Assembly: GCA_017555445.1 (NCBI GenBank)
Contig: JAFZGK010000114.1
Coordinates: 1 to 6,551, forward strand
Length of the DNA stretch: 6,551 nucleotides
Reading direction: 5' to 3'
DNA from: Bacteroidales bacterium
Lineage (GTDB): Bacteria; Bacteroidota; Bacteroidia; Bacteroidales; UBA932
Shown: positions 1-6,551 of the stretch, in pieces
How positions within the stretch are numbered: the first letter of the stretch is position 1
How the letters are laid out: every line of letters starts with the position of its first letter
Program-made: the position numbers and the translations under genes
The notes under the pieces: generated by a model
Seen by the model: only the letters and a program-made list of their open reading frames with translations
What the model was told of the DNA's origin: nothing
The model's database searches: none

Positions 1-740
1 ACTGCAGACATCAGCAGCAGGAGATTAACACTCAGAGTACTATGTACGATGGCCTTGACTGTTACCGCAATTGCAAGAGTCAGAGCTACAGCCCATATAT
101 AGAATGGGAGATCCTGATATCTCATGAGCCATCTATGAACCTTCGGAAAAAGATATCTCACAAGCCATGCGGCAAGGCATGGGGTAATGAGCAGAGGAAA
201 GACCTTTGCGAGAATCAGGCTGAATGCATCCCAGAATGACATGTCTCCCATCGGTTGGATCATCGGAACGATCAACGGCACAAGCACGGCTGCCAGGAAA
301 TTGATCAGCACCACATATGTCGTGATGCCTGCCACATCTCCGCCGAGCTTGCGGGTCACCACTGCAGCTGCTGTCGCTGTCGGACATATCACGCAGAGCA
401 TGGCACTCTCGATAAGAATAACCTTGGCTTGATGATCTCCCGGAAACCACCTTACAAGTCCCATGATTACAAAGGCAAGGGCTACAAACGAACCGCCTTG
501 AATGAGCAACAGCCACCAATGCCACCTGTGGGGCTTGAGGTCGCGGGGCTCTATCCTGCAGAATGTCAGGAAGAGCATTGCAAAGATCAGCAGGGGCTGC
601 AGTACACCTAAAAATCCGTTAAGGAACGGGCCCATGGCATGTACAGGCTCCGGCATGATGTGATATATAAGATAAATGGATGCTCCCGTCAGCATTGCGA
701 TGGGAAGCATCCATTCCTTTATTGTTTTCTTTATATTCAC
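1..740 (-). CDS. BASS-like (bile acid:sodium symporter family) transporter, N-terminal 246 residues, 3'-truncated by window edge
   Basis: This is an open minus-strand frame with no stop before the window edge. The translation is strongly hydrophobic, with about seven membrane segments near residues 10-29, 39-60, 74-98, 106-128, 137-162, 170-195 and 213-233. A basic N-terminus (KKTIK) precedes the first. Residues 111-135 read ESAMLCVICPTATAAAVV followed by TRKLGGD. A Pro-rich, Thr/Ala-rich break ending in GGD resembles the core of the BASS/AEC transporter superfamily, whose members are usually about 300-340 residues, so roughly a quarter is missing. The family carries organic anions by secondary, often sodium-coupled, transport; the substrate here cannot be read. 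The GTG start at 740 overlaps the purF stop by 4 bp (GTGA), suggesting translational coupling in the pur operon. An ATG at 710 preceded by AAAGGA is an alternative start, but it would remove the basic N-terminus and crop the first membrane segment. The family call is moderate; membrane-protein status is firm. Confidence 0.72.
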   Translation of the reverse strand, partial: MNIKKTIKEWMLPIAMLTGASIYLIYHIMPEPVHAMGPFLNGFLGVLQPLLIFAMLFLTFCRIEPRDLKPHRWHWWLLLIQGGSFVALAFVIMGLVRWFPGDHQAKVILIESAMLCVICPTATAAAVVTRKLGGDVAGITTYVVLINFLAAVLVPLIVPMIQPMGDMSFWDAFSLILAKVFPLLITPCLAAWLVRYLFPKVHRWLMRYQDLPFYIWAVALTLAIAVTVKAIVHSTLSVNLLLLMSA

Positions 741-2131
741 TCCTTGTAGAGCTTGGTAGGATATTTATGATTGAAGCATGCAAGACAGAGGTCTGAACGC
801 TTACCCGCAGCAAGCATTCCCTCATGAGAAAGGAAAGCGAGCGAATCAGCTTCAATAAGCTTGCATACCTCCTCTACGCTGTTGCTGTTGCTGATAAGTT
901 CCTGAGGAGTATGTACGTCTACACCGTAGTAGCATGTATACTTCAAAGGCGCACTTGCAATACGTACGTGTACTTCAGCAGCTCCTGCTTCACGAAGCAA
1001 CTTGACGATCTTGAGAGATGTAGTACCACGAACGATCGAGTCATCCACAAGCACGATTCTCTTGCCCTTCACAATAGTCTTTACCGGCGAGAGCTTCATC
1101 TTCACACCCTTCTCGCGAAGAGCCTGAGTAGGAAGGATGAAGGTTCTTCCGACATATTTGCTCTTGATAAGACCCATCTCATAAGGAAGTCCGCTGGCCT
1201 CAGCATAACCCTGAGCGGCACTGAGGCTCGAATCAGGAACACCGATCACGATGTCAGCTTCAACCGGAGACTCCTTGAAGAGGATACGTCCGGACTCCTT
1301 GCGGTAGTTATGCACATTGCATCCTTCTATGTCGCTGTCAGGACGGGCGAAATACACATATTCCATTGCACACATAGCATGACGCTCTGTCTCGGCATAG
1401 AACTGGCTGCGGATGCCGTGATGGTCGAGAGTAACGATTTCACCCGGCTCCACATCGCGGATATACTCAGCTCCGAGCACATCGAAAGCGCAAGTCTCAC
1501 TTGCCACCACATATCCTTCACCAAGCTTACCGATAGCGAGAGGATGGAATCCGTACTTGTCTCTGCAAGCATAGATACGGTGTCCTGTCATAACCACGAA
1601 TGCAAAGGCACCGTCAATCTGATTCAACGCCTCCTTGAGAGCATTGATACGAGGCAGTTCACGATCAAGGCCCTGCTTCTTGATAAGATGCGCCAGCACC
1701 TCTGCATCTGATGAGGACTGGAAAAGGCTTCCCCTGTCTTCAAGCTCGTCACGAAGCTGATGGTAGTTTACAATCTGACCGTTGTTGGCAAGAGCGAAAT
1801 CACCGGAATTATGATGGAAGAGGAATGGCTGGATATTCTCTGTTCCTTTACAGCCGGCATTGCTGTAACGCACATGACCGATGGCCATCTTGCCGGGAAG
1901 CATATTCATCTTCTGCTCGTTGAATACCTCTGTCACTAGACCATCACCCTTGACCCTGTGGAATTCTCCTTCTGCATCAACAGTCACAATTCCGCAACCC
2001 TGCTGTCCTCTATGCTGAAGCGCATGCAGGCCATAATATGCAAGGCCTGCTGCATCTTCAACTCCATATATTCCAAGTACACCACACTCATGGTGCAATT
2101 TATCGTCTTTATGAATATTACAATTGCACAT
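737..2131 (-). CDS. purF: Amidophosphoribosyltransferase (glutamine PRPP amidotransferase), Bacillus-type with propeptide and Fe-S ligands
   Basis: PurF catalyses the first committed step of purine synthesis: PRPP plus glutamine gives 5-phosphoribosylamine, glutamate and pyrophosphate, in the cytoplasm. The 464-residue protein has an N-terminal Ntn glutaminase domain. Its nucleophile is Cys16 in ECGVLGIYG, with GHVRYSNAG (Arg88), NNG at 116-118 and SSSDAEVL (Asp142). A C-terminal type I phosphoribosyltransferase domain carries the PRPP loop RIVLVDDSIVRGTTS at 358-372. Cys254 (HAMCAMEY), Cys400 (KYTCYYGVD), Cys449 and Cys452 (CLACF) match the four ligands of the [4Fe-4S] cluster in Bacillus subtilis PurF. 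The catalytic Cys must be N-terminal, so a 15-residue propeptide has to be removed; in that enzyme class this is autocatalytic. I chose the ATG at 2131 because GAGGTG lies 6 bases upstream; a GTG at 2140 would add three residues and overlap purL. The start lies 1 bp after the purL stop. The enzyme is usually inhibited by purine nucleotides, which is family knowledge. Confidence 0.97.
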   Translation of the reverse strand: MCNCNIHKDDKLHHECGVLGIYGVEDAAGLAYYGLHALQHRGQQGCGIVTVDAEGEFHRVKGDGLVTEVFNEQKMNMLPGKMAIGHVRYSNAGCKGTENIQPFLFHHNSGDFALANNGQIVNYHQLRDELEDRGSLFQSSSDAEVLAHLIKKQGLDRELPRINALKEALNQIDGAFAFVVMTGHRIYACRDKYGFHPLAIGKLGEGYVVASETCAFDVLGAEYIRDVEPGEIVTLDHHGIRSQFYAETERHAMCAMEYVYFARPDSDIEGCNVHNYRKESGRILFKESPVEADIVIGVPDSSLSAAQGYAEASGLPYEMGLIKSKYVGRTFILPTQALREKGVKMKLSPVKTIVKGKRIVLVDDSIVRGTTSLKIVKLLREAGAAEVHVRIASAPLKYTCYYGVDVHTPQELISNSNSVEEVCKLIEADSLAFLSHEGMLAAGKRSDLCLACFNHKYPTKLYKE

Positions 2132-2132
2132 A

Positions 2133-5100
2133 TTACTCACCTCTGAAATAACTTACAGCATTGATGAAGAGAGGCTGCTCGAGACCCTCATCCATGATGT
2201 TCTTGAAGAGGTTGTCCTCAAAGCGCTCAGTATGGCCCATCTTTCCAAGAATCTGACCATTGCGGCTGATGATACCCTCAATACCATAGTATGAACCGTT
2301 AGGGTTATAAGGTGACTCCATCGTAACCTCCTCCTCAAGCGGATCCACATACTGGAATGCCACCTGACCGTTTGCAAAGAGTTCTCTTGCGAAATCCTCA
2401 TTCACAACGAACTTACCCTCACCGTGGCTGACAGCGATTGTATGGAGATCGCCTGTCGCAAAGCCTGCAAGCCATGGAGAATTTGTTGTAGAAACTCTTG
2501 TTGTCACCATCTGCGAGATATGACGGTTGATGTCATTGCGGAAGAGTGTAGGACTTTCCTTTGTCACCTGACCAAGACGTCCGTATGGAAGAAGTCCGGA
2601 CTTCACAAGAGCCTGGAATCCGTTACAGATACCGAGGATAAGACCGCCACGGTCGATGAGTGCATGGATAGCATCTGCAATCTCTTTGTTGTTCAATACG
2701 TTTGCAATGAACTTACCGCTGCCGTCCGGCTCATCTCCAGCAGAGAATCCACCGCTGAGCATGAGGATATGACACTCGTCAATGTGGGTCTTCATCTCTG
2801 CAATAGAGCGGAAGATATCGTCCTCAGTAAGGTTGCAGAATACACTCATGCGTACCTCAGCACCTGCATTGCGCCATGCCTTTGCAGAATCGTAGTCGCA
2901 GTTTGTACCCGGGAAGACAGGGAGATAAGCGATAGGCTTCTCCACAGGCTCTCCCTTATACTTGAGGTCTGCCTTCTTTGCCTTGAACGGCTTCACACCC
3001 TCGAGACCTGCAGGAACTACTGCCTTGTTATATGCCTCAGCTGTGTCAGGATAAACCTGAGCGAATCTTGCCGAGTTGGCTGCCATGAGGTCGAAGATAT
3101 CAAATTTCTGTCCGTTGATTGTGAGCTCGCTCTCCTCTCCGTCAGTCACCTCACCGATGAGGACCGCATTCGGATAGTCGAGTTCCTGCTCTGCTTCAAC
3201 GAGTATAGAACCATAACCATAGTTGAAGAGCTCAGCCTCGTCATACTTGATCTTTGCATCGAGTCCGTTACCGAATGACATCTTACAGATTGCCTCAGCA
3301 AGTCCACCGAATCCGAGAGCATATCCTGAAACGATGTTCTCAGCCTGTACCTGTTCGTGGATGAAGTTCCAGTTAGCCTTGAGCTGCTCCACATCCGGCA
3401 TATAGTTGTCAAGCGGCGTATGCTTGATGAGATAAAGCTTGTTGCCTTCGTACTTGAGTTCAGGAGAGATCACCTGACCGGCATCAACAGTAGTGATACC
3501 GAATGCCATGAGCATAGGCGGTACGTTGATGTTCTCGAATGTACCGCTCATCGAGTCCTTACCACCGATTGAAGGGAGTCCGAACTCAACCTGCATCTTG
3601 AGAGCACCCATGAGAGCCGAAAGCGGCTTGCCCCATGACTTGCGGTCAGTCATTCTTTCGAAATACTCCTGGTATGAGAAACGCATCTTCTCATAGCTTG
3701 CACCGGCAGCTACCACCTTAGAGCAAGCCTCGACTACGGAATATGCAGCACCGTGATATGGACTCCAGCTTGCGATGAACGGGTTGTAACCGAATGCCAT
3801 GATTGAAGCAGTATCGGTGTAACCGTCTGTAGGGAGCTTCTGTACCGAAACCTGAGTCTCTGTTGCCTGGAGCATACCTCCGAACGGCATGAGGACTGTC
3901 GAACGGCCGATAGTCGAGTCGAACATCTCGATGAGACCCTTCTGTGAAGTCACGTTAGGATCCTGAAGGTTGTTATATACCTTTTCCTTGAGGTCTTCAC
4001 CTTCTACCACGCGCTCGAAAGGATTCTTCTGCTCGACTGCTCCGATTGTAGCCTTTGCATAATGCTTCGCTCCTGCACTGTCGATGAACTCGCGTGAAAG
4101 GTCAACGACGAGCTTGTCACCGTTGAACATACGCATGCGGCCCTTGTCTGTCACATCAGCAACGTGAGTGACCTCAACGTTCTCGCTTGCACAGTAAGCC
4201 ATCATGGTCTCCTTGTCCTTAGCCTCGATGACTACGGACATACGCTCCTGAGACTCGCTGATTGCAAGTTCAGTAGAGTTGAGACCGTTATACTTTACAG
4301 GGACTCTGTCGAGATATATGTCAAGACCGTCGGTAAGCTCGCCGATAGCGACGCTGACACCACCGGCACCGAAGTCATTTGATTTCTTGATGAGCTTGGT
4401 CACCTCAGGACGACGAAAAAGTCTCTGAAGCTTTCTTTCCTCAGGAGCATTACCCTTCTGTACCTCGCTGCCGCAAGTCTCGAGTGACTCCTCTGTGTGC
4501 TCCTTTGACGAACCTGTCGCACCACCTACTCCGTCACGGCCTGTACGTCCACCCATGAGGAGTACGACATCACCAGGAGCCGGGCTCTCGCGACGTACGC
4601 TGTCAGCCTTCACCGCACCTACTACAGCACCGACTTCAAGACGTTTTGCCACATAACCCTCGTGGTAAACCTCACGTACATGAGTAGTTGCAAGACCTAT
4701 CTGGTTACCATAACTTGAATATCCGTGAGCAGCCTTACGTGAAATGATGCTCTGAGGAAGCTTTCCTGGCATTGTGTCCGCAACAGGGAGGTAGATGTCA
4801 CCGGCACCTGTCACACGCATTGCCTGATATACATATGCACGACCTGAAAGCGGGTCACGGATCGCACCGCCGAGACATGTGGCTGCACCACCGAACGGTT
4901 CGATTTCAGTAGGGTGGTTGTGAGTCTCGTTCTTGAACTGGAGAAGCCACTTCTCAGTAGTCATCTCACCCTCGTCATCGACGATATCCACGTCCACGTA
5001 AATGCTGCATGCATTATTCTCTTCACTCACCTCCATGTCGTCAAGGTAGCCGTTAGCCTTGAGGTAACGCGCACCTACAGTCGCCATATCCATGAGGTTC

Positions 5101-5891
5101 AGACCCTTATGCTCGCGGCCGAGTTCCTTGCGGATCTTCATATAGAGGTTGAGCGTACCGTCAATCTCCTCCTTGAGGAATGAATCCTCCACCTCGATAT
5201 CCTCAAGTTCTGTTGTGAAGGTAGTATGACGGCAGTGGTCACTCCAATATGTATCAAGGATACGGAGCTCGGTCTCGAAAGGATCACGGCCCTCAGCCTT
5301 GAAATAGTTGACAACCTCACGGAGGTCATCTGCGTTCATTGCAAGACCCATCTTCTTGCAGTAAGGAGCGAGTTCCTCTTCTGTAAGGGCTGTAAGTCCC
5401 TCGAGCACAGGCACAGGTGCAACCTCAGGCTGCTCAAGCGCTGTAAGTTTCTGAAGGTCCTTCTCACGAGACTCTACTGCATTGATGTAATACTTCTTGA
5501 TCTTTGCAACTGTCTCATCAGATGTGTCTGCAGGGAGGATGATGAGCTTCGAACTCTTGATGCTCACCTTTGCTGAAGGATCGATAAGACGGACACAGTC
5601 CACGGCCGATGCCGCACGCTGGTCGAACTGGCCTGGAAGGTACTCCACGGCGATGTATTTAGTGCCCGAAAGGTCACATTCATCTGTAACGCTGTCGGTT
5701 ACGATCTCTCCGAACACGCTGTAACGGCTCTTCTCGAGGAGCTCCTGCGAGAAACCGAAGAGGTCATAGACATTGAGGAAACGCAGCGTTTCGAGATCGA
5801 GCTGAAGATTCTCATTCAGCTCGTTCAAAAGGCTGCGCGCTTCCACCTGAAACTCAGGGTACTTTTCTACGTAGATACGATAGTTGTTCAT
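2133..5891 (-). CDS. purL: Phosphoribosylformylglycinamidine (FGAM) synthase, single-chain form
   Basis: PurL converts FGAR, ATP and glutamine to FGAM, ADP, phosphate and glutamate, the fourth step of purine synthesis. At 1252 residues it is the large single-chain form, with PurS-like, synthetase and glutaminase parts fused, so no purS or purQ is needed. Residues 1-140 form the PurS-like N-terminal domain. The linker holds TYWSDHCRHTTF near 214-225. The synthetase domains (about 226-970) carry KNETHNHPTEIEPFGG (320-335), NDFGAGGVSVAIGEL (505-519) and SIGGKDSMSG (774-783). The C-terminal class I glutaminase (about 985-1252) has Cys1089 in GICNGFQAL and His1220/Glu1222 in GHTER. From memory it follows the streptococcal/clostridial PurL type closely (YWSDHCRHTTF, LPSIGGKDSMSGTFE) and differs from the E. 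coli branch. The frame is open upstream to 5987, but the ATG at 5891 is preferred: the MNNYRIYVEKYPEFQ start matches the family, and a start at 5987 would overlap purE by 74 bp. The ATG lies 22 bp after the purE stop. All catalytic motifs are intact. Confidence 0.97.
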   Translation of the reverse strand: MNNYRIYVEKYPEFQVEARSLLNELNENLQLDLETLRFLNVYDLFGFSQELLEKSRYSVFGEIVTDSVTDECDLSGTKYIAVEYLPGQFDQRAASAVDCVRLIDPSAKVSIKSSKLIILPADTSDETVAKIKKYYINAVESREKDLQKLTALEQPEVAPVPVLEGLTALTEEELAPYCKKMGLAMNADDLREVVNYFKAEGRDPFETELRILDTYWSDHCRHTTFTTELEDIEVEDSFLKEEIDGTLNLYMKIRKELGREHKGLNLMDMATVGARYLKANGYLDDMEVSEENNACSIYVDVDIVDDEGEMTTEKWLLQFKNETHNHPTEIEPFGGAATCLGGAIRDPLSGRAYVYQAMRVTGAGDIYLPVADTMPGKLPQSIISRKAAHGYSSYGNQIGLATTHVREVYHEGYVAKRLEVGAVVGAVKADSVRRESPAPGDVVLLMGGRTGRDGVGGATGSSKEHTEESLETCGSEVQKGNAPEERKLQRLFRRPEVTKLIKKSNDFGAGGVSVAIGELTDGLDIYLDRVPVKYNGLNSTELAISESQERMSVVIEAKDKETMMAYCASENVEVTHVADVTDKGRMRMFNGDKLVVDLSREFIDSAGAKHYAKATIGAVEQKNPFERVVEGEDLKEKVYNNLQDPNVTSQKGLIEMFDSTIGRSTVLMPFGGMLQATETQVSVQKLPTDGYTDTASIMAFGYNPFIASWSPYHGAAYSVVEACSKVVAAGASYEKMRFSYQEYFERMTDRKSWGKPLSALMGALKMQVEFGLPSIGGKDSMSGTFENINVPPMLMAFGITTVDAGQVISPELKYEGNKLYLIKHTPLDNYMPDVEQLKANWNFIHEQVQAENIVSGYALGFGGLAEAICKMSFGNGLDAKIKYDEAELFNYGYGSILVEAEQELDYPNAVLIGEVTDGEESELTINGQKFDIFDLMAANSARFAQVYPDTAEAYNKAVVPAGLEGVKPFKAKKADLKYKGEPVEKPIAYLPVFPGTNCDYDSAKAWRNAGAEVRMSVFCNLTEDDIFRSIAEMKTHIDECHILMLSGGFSAGDEPDGSGKFIANVLNNKEIADAIHALIDRGGLILGICNGFQALVKSGLLPYGRLGQVTKESPTLFRNDINRHISQMVTTRVSTTNSPWLAGFATGDLHTIAVSHGEGKFVVNEDFARELFANGQVAFQYVDPLEEEVTMESPYNPNGSYYGIEGIISRNGQILGKMGHTERFEDNLFKNIMDEGLEQPLFINAVSYFRGE
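2138..2143 (-). promoter_or_regulatory. Ribosome binding site of purF, inside the purL 3' end
   Basis: On the minus strand GAGGTG ends 6 bases before the ATG at 2131, ideal Shine-Dalgarno spacing. It lies within the last codons of purL (AGA GGT GAG TAA). This decides the ATG at 2131 over the GTG at 2140, because that GTG is itself part of the binding site. The site is notable because most genes in this phylum, including purE here, lack a strong Shine-Dalgarno sequence. Confidence 0.65.
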
Positions 5892-5913
5892 TATTTGGAA
5901 ACTGATTGTTTGC

Positions 5914-6381
5914 TTAGATTGTTGCATCAAGGACTTTCTGAGTCTGCTCCTTTCTGAAAGCATCAAGCTTTGCTGAGAGGGTCTCATCTGTCAGAGCCAG
6001 AATCTGGATTGCATAAAGAGCTGCATTCTTTGCTCCGTTGATAGCCATTGTAGCTACTGGTACTCCCGGAGGCATCTGAACGATAGAGAGGAGTGAATCC
6101 ATTCCGCCAAGAGCTTTTGTCTGAATTGGAATTCCGATTACAGGCACTGTCGTCATACCGGCAACCACACCTGCAACATGAGCGGCTCCGCCTGCTCCTG
6201 CTATGATAGCACCGATTCCGTTTGCCTTTGCTGATTTTGCGAACTCACACATGAGGTCTGGAGTTCTGTGGGCGCTGATCACCCTTTTTACCACTTCTAC
6301 CCCGAAGTCTTCGAGGAGGTTGATCGCCTGCGACATGATCTCAAGGTCGCTGGTCGAGCCCATGATTACTGCAACTTTCAT
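5914..6381 (-). CDS. purE: N5-carboxyaminoimidazole ribonucleotide mutase (PurE), class I
   Basis: Class I PurE rearranges N5-CAIR to 4-carboxy-AIR in the cytoplasm and works as an octamer in the family. The 155-residue length is typical. Motifs in order are GSTSDLE (8-14), which binds phosphate; SAHRTP (36-41) with the probable catalytic His38; GAGGAAHVAGV (from residue 62); and a C-terminal GGMDSLLSIVQMPPGVPVAT. The SAHRTP form, rather than the SAHKT-type form of class II enzymes, points to class I, which uses the N5-CAIR made by PurK; no purK is in the window. The ATG at 6381 gives the standard MKVAVIMGS start. There is no well-placed Shine-Dalgarno sequence: the nearest AAGGA is about 16-18 bases upstream, which is common in Bacteroidota. 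It is the first gene of the operon, about 30 bases downstream of the inferred transcription start. The protein shows no truncation or missing residue. Confidence 0.96.
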   Translation of the reverse strand: MKVAVIMGSTSDLEIMSQAINLLEDFGVEVVKRVISAHRTPDLMCEFAKSAKANGIGAIIAGAGGAAHVAGVVAGMTTVPVIGIPIQTKALGGMDSLLSIVQMPPGVPVATMAINGAKNAALYAIQILALTDETLSAKLDAFRKEQTQKVLDATI

Positions 6382-6417
6382 ATTTTAGGTTGTTAAATTC
6401 CTTTTATAAATCGCGCG

Positions 6418-6447
6418 CAAAGATAATAATAAATTTGCCCTGGTCAA
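6418..6447 (-). promoter_or_regulatory. Bacteroidota-type primary sigma factor promoter of the pur operon
   Basis: Reading on the minus strand, TTG (6447-6445) is followed by exactly 19 bases and then TATCTTTG (6425-6418). This matches the Bacteroidota consensus TTG-N19-TAnnTTTG. Transcription would start near 6410-6413, leaving an untranslated leader of about 30 bases before the purE ATG. The leader (6382 to about 6411) is AT-rich after a CGCGCG run. I see no riboswitch fold or obvious operator in it; it is too short for a purine riboswitch aptamer. The TTG lies 3 bases past the stop of the probable upstream gene, so the promoter fits tightly between the two genes. Confidence 0.8.
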
Positions 6448-6450
6448 CTT

Positions 6451-6551
6451 TTACTGAGCATTATCACTTATAGAATCCGACAGGAGCAAAGTCTCATCTG
6501 ACTCGACGAAAAGTGCGGTTTCAAGAGCGCTCAGGCTCTTCTTTTTCTTAT
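6451..6551 (-). CDS. C-terminal end of an unidentified upstream protein, truncated by window edge
   Basis: One minus-strand frame stays open from the window edge to a TAA at 6453-6451. It encodes at least 32 residues that begin KKKKSLSALETALF and end in an acidic, Ser-rich tail (SDSISDNAQ). The other two minus-strand frames are closed within the first 30 bases. A lysine cluster, a short amphipathic stretch and then a polar acidic tail look like a genuine protein C-terminus, but I do not recognise the family. A 33-codon open stretch can also occur by chance, so this is tentative. The gene probably belongs to a separate transcription unit, since the pur promoter starts right after its stop codon. 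Confidence 0.45.
   Translation of the reverse strand, partial: KKKKSLSALETALFVESDETLLLSDSISDNAQ

Noticed and set aside
133..525. Minus-strand open frame of 130 codons inside the transporter gene
   Set aside because: The overlapping frame starting at 740 gives a coherent multi-pass membrane protein across the whole region, whereas this one is Arg/Ser/Cys-rich without structure.
732..734. ATA codon as a transporter start, because AAGGAG sits 5 bases upstream of it
   Set aside because: ATA is not a standard initiator. The AAGGAG equally encodes the last two purF codons (Lys-Glu), so the spacing is probably coincidental.
824..1711. Plus-strand open frame of 295 codons opposite purF
   Set aside because: It lies wholly antisense to an intact purF with all catalytic motifs. 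Its translation is Cys/His/Leu/Ser-rich with no recognisable domain, as expected for the complement of a biased codon set.
2424..3278. Plus-strand open frame of 284 codons opposite the purL glutaminase region
   Set aside because: It is antisense to intact purL and its composition is that of a shadow frame; there is no family motif and no promoter or ribosome site in front of it.
5891..5987. N-terminal extension of purL to an ATG at 5987
   Set aside because: It would overlap purE by 74 bp and adds 32 residues with no family counterpart; the ATG at 5891 begins the conserved N-terminus.
6523..6551. Plus-strand hairpin AAGAGC-gctcag-GCTCTT followed by a T-rich run, resembling an intrinsic terminator
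   Set aside because: No plus-strand gene ends before it. The T run is the complement of the lysine codons of the probable upstream CDS, and the stem is only 6 bp with three A-T pairs, so chance is the better explanation.

Overview
The window reads almost entirely on the minus strand and is a compact de novo purine biosynthesis operon. In transcription order (right to left) it holds purE, purL, purF and then the first part of a polytopic membrane protein that runs off the left edge. The far right edge carries what looks like the last codons of an unrelated upstream gene, followed directly by a promoter.

The organism is most likely a member of the Bacteroidota. The main evidence is upstream of purE: TTG, 19 bases, then TATCTTTG. 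This matches the -33/-7 consensus (TTG-N19-TAnnTTTG) of the primary sigma factor in that phylum. The membrane protein also resembles BASS-type transporters I associate with Bacteroidales. I cannot assign a genus. PurL and PurF are both of the kind also common in Firmicutes: a single-chain PurL of about 1250 residues, and a Bacillus-type PurF with a propeptide and four Fe-S cysteines.

Layout, right to left: 6451-6551, C-terminal end of an unidentified CDS; 6418-6447, promoter; 6381-5914, purE (class I N5-CAIR mutase); 22 bp gap; 5891-2133, purL (single-chain FGAM synthase with its own glutaminase domain); 1 bp gap; 2131-737, purF (glutamine PRPP amidotransferase); 4 bp GTGA overlap; 740 to beyond 1, BASS-like transporter. 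Gene spacing is minimal throughout and I see no terminator, so the four genes are probably one mRNA.

PurF makes phosphoribosylamine from PRPP and glutamine (step 1). PurL converts FGAR to FGAM (step 4). PurE converts N5-CAIR to CAIR (step 6 in the N5-CAIR route). The other steps, including PurK, which a class I PurE normally needs, are not in the window. The transporter is the only member without an evident purine role. I see no mobile element, CRISPR array, tRNA or rRNA. Apart from the transporter's position and the PurF N-terminus, this is an ordinary housekeeping locus, and I did not find an undescribed system in it.
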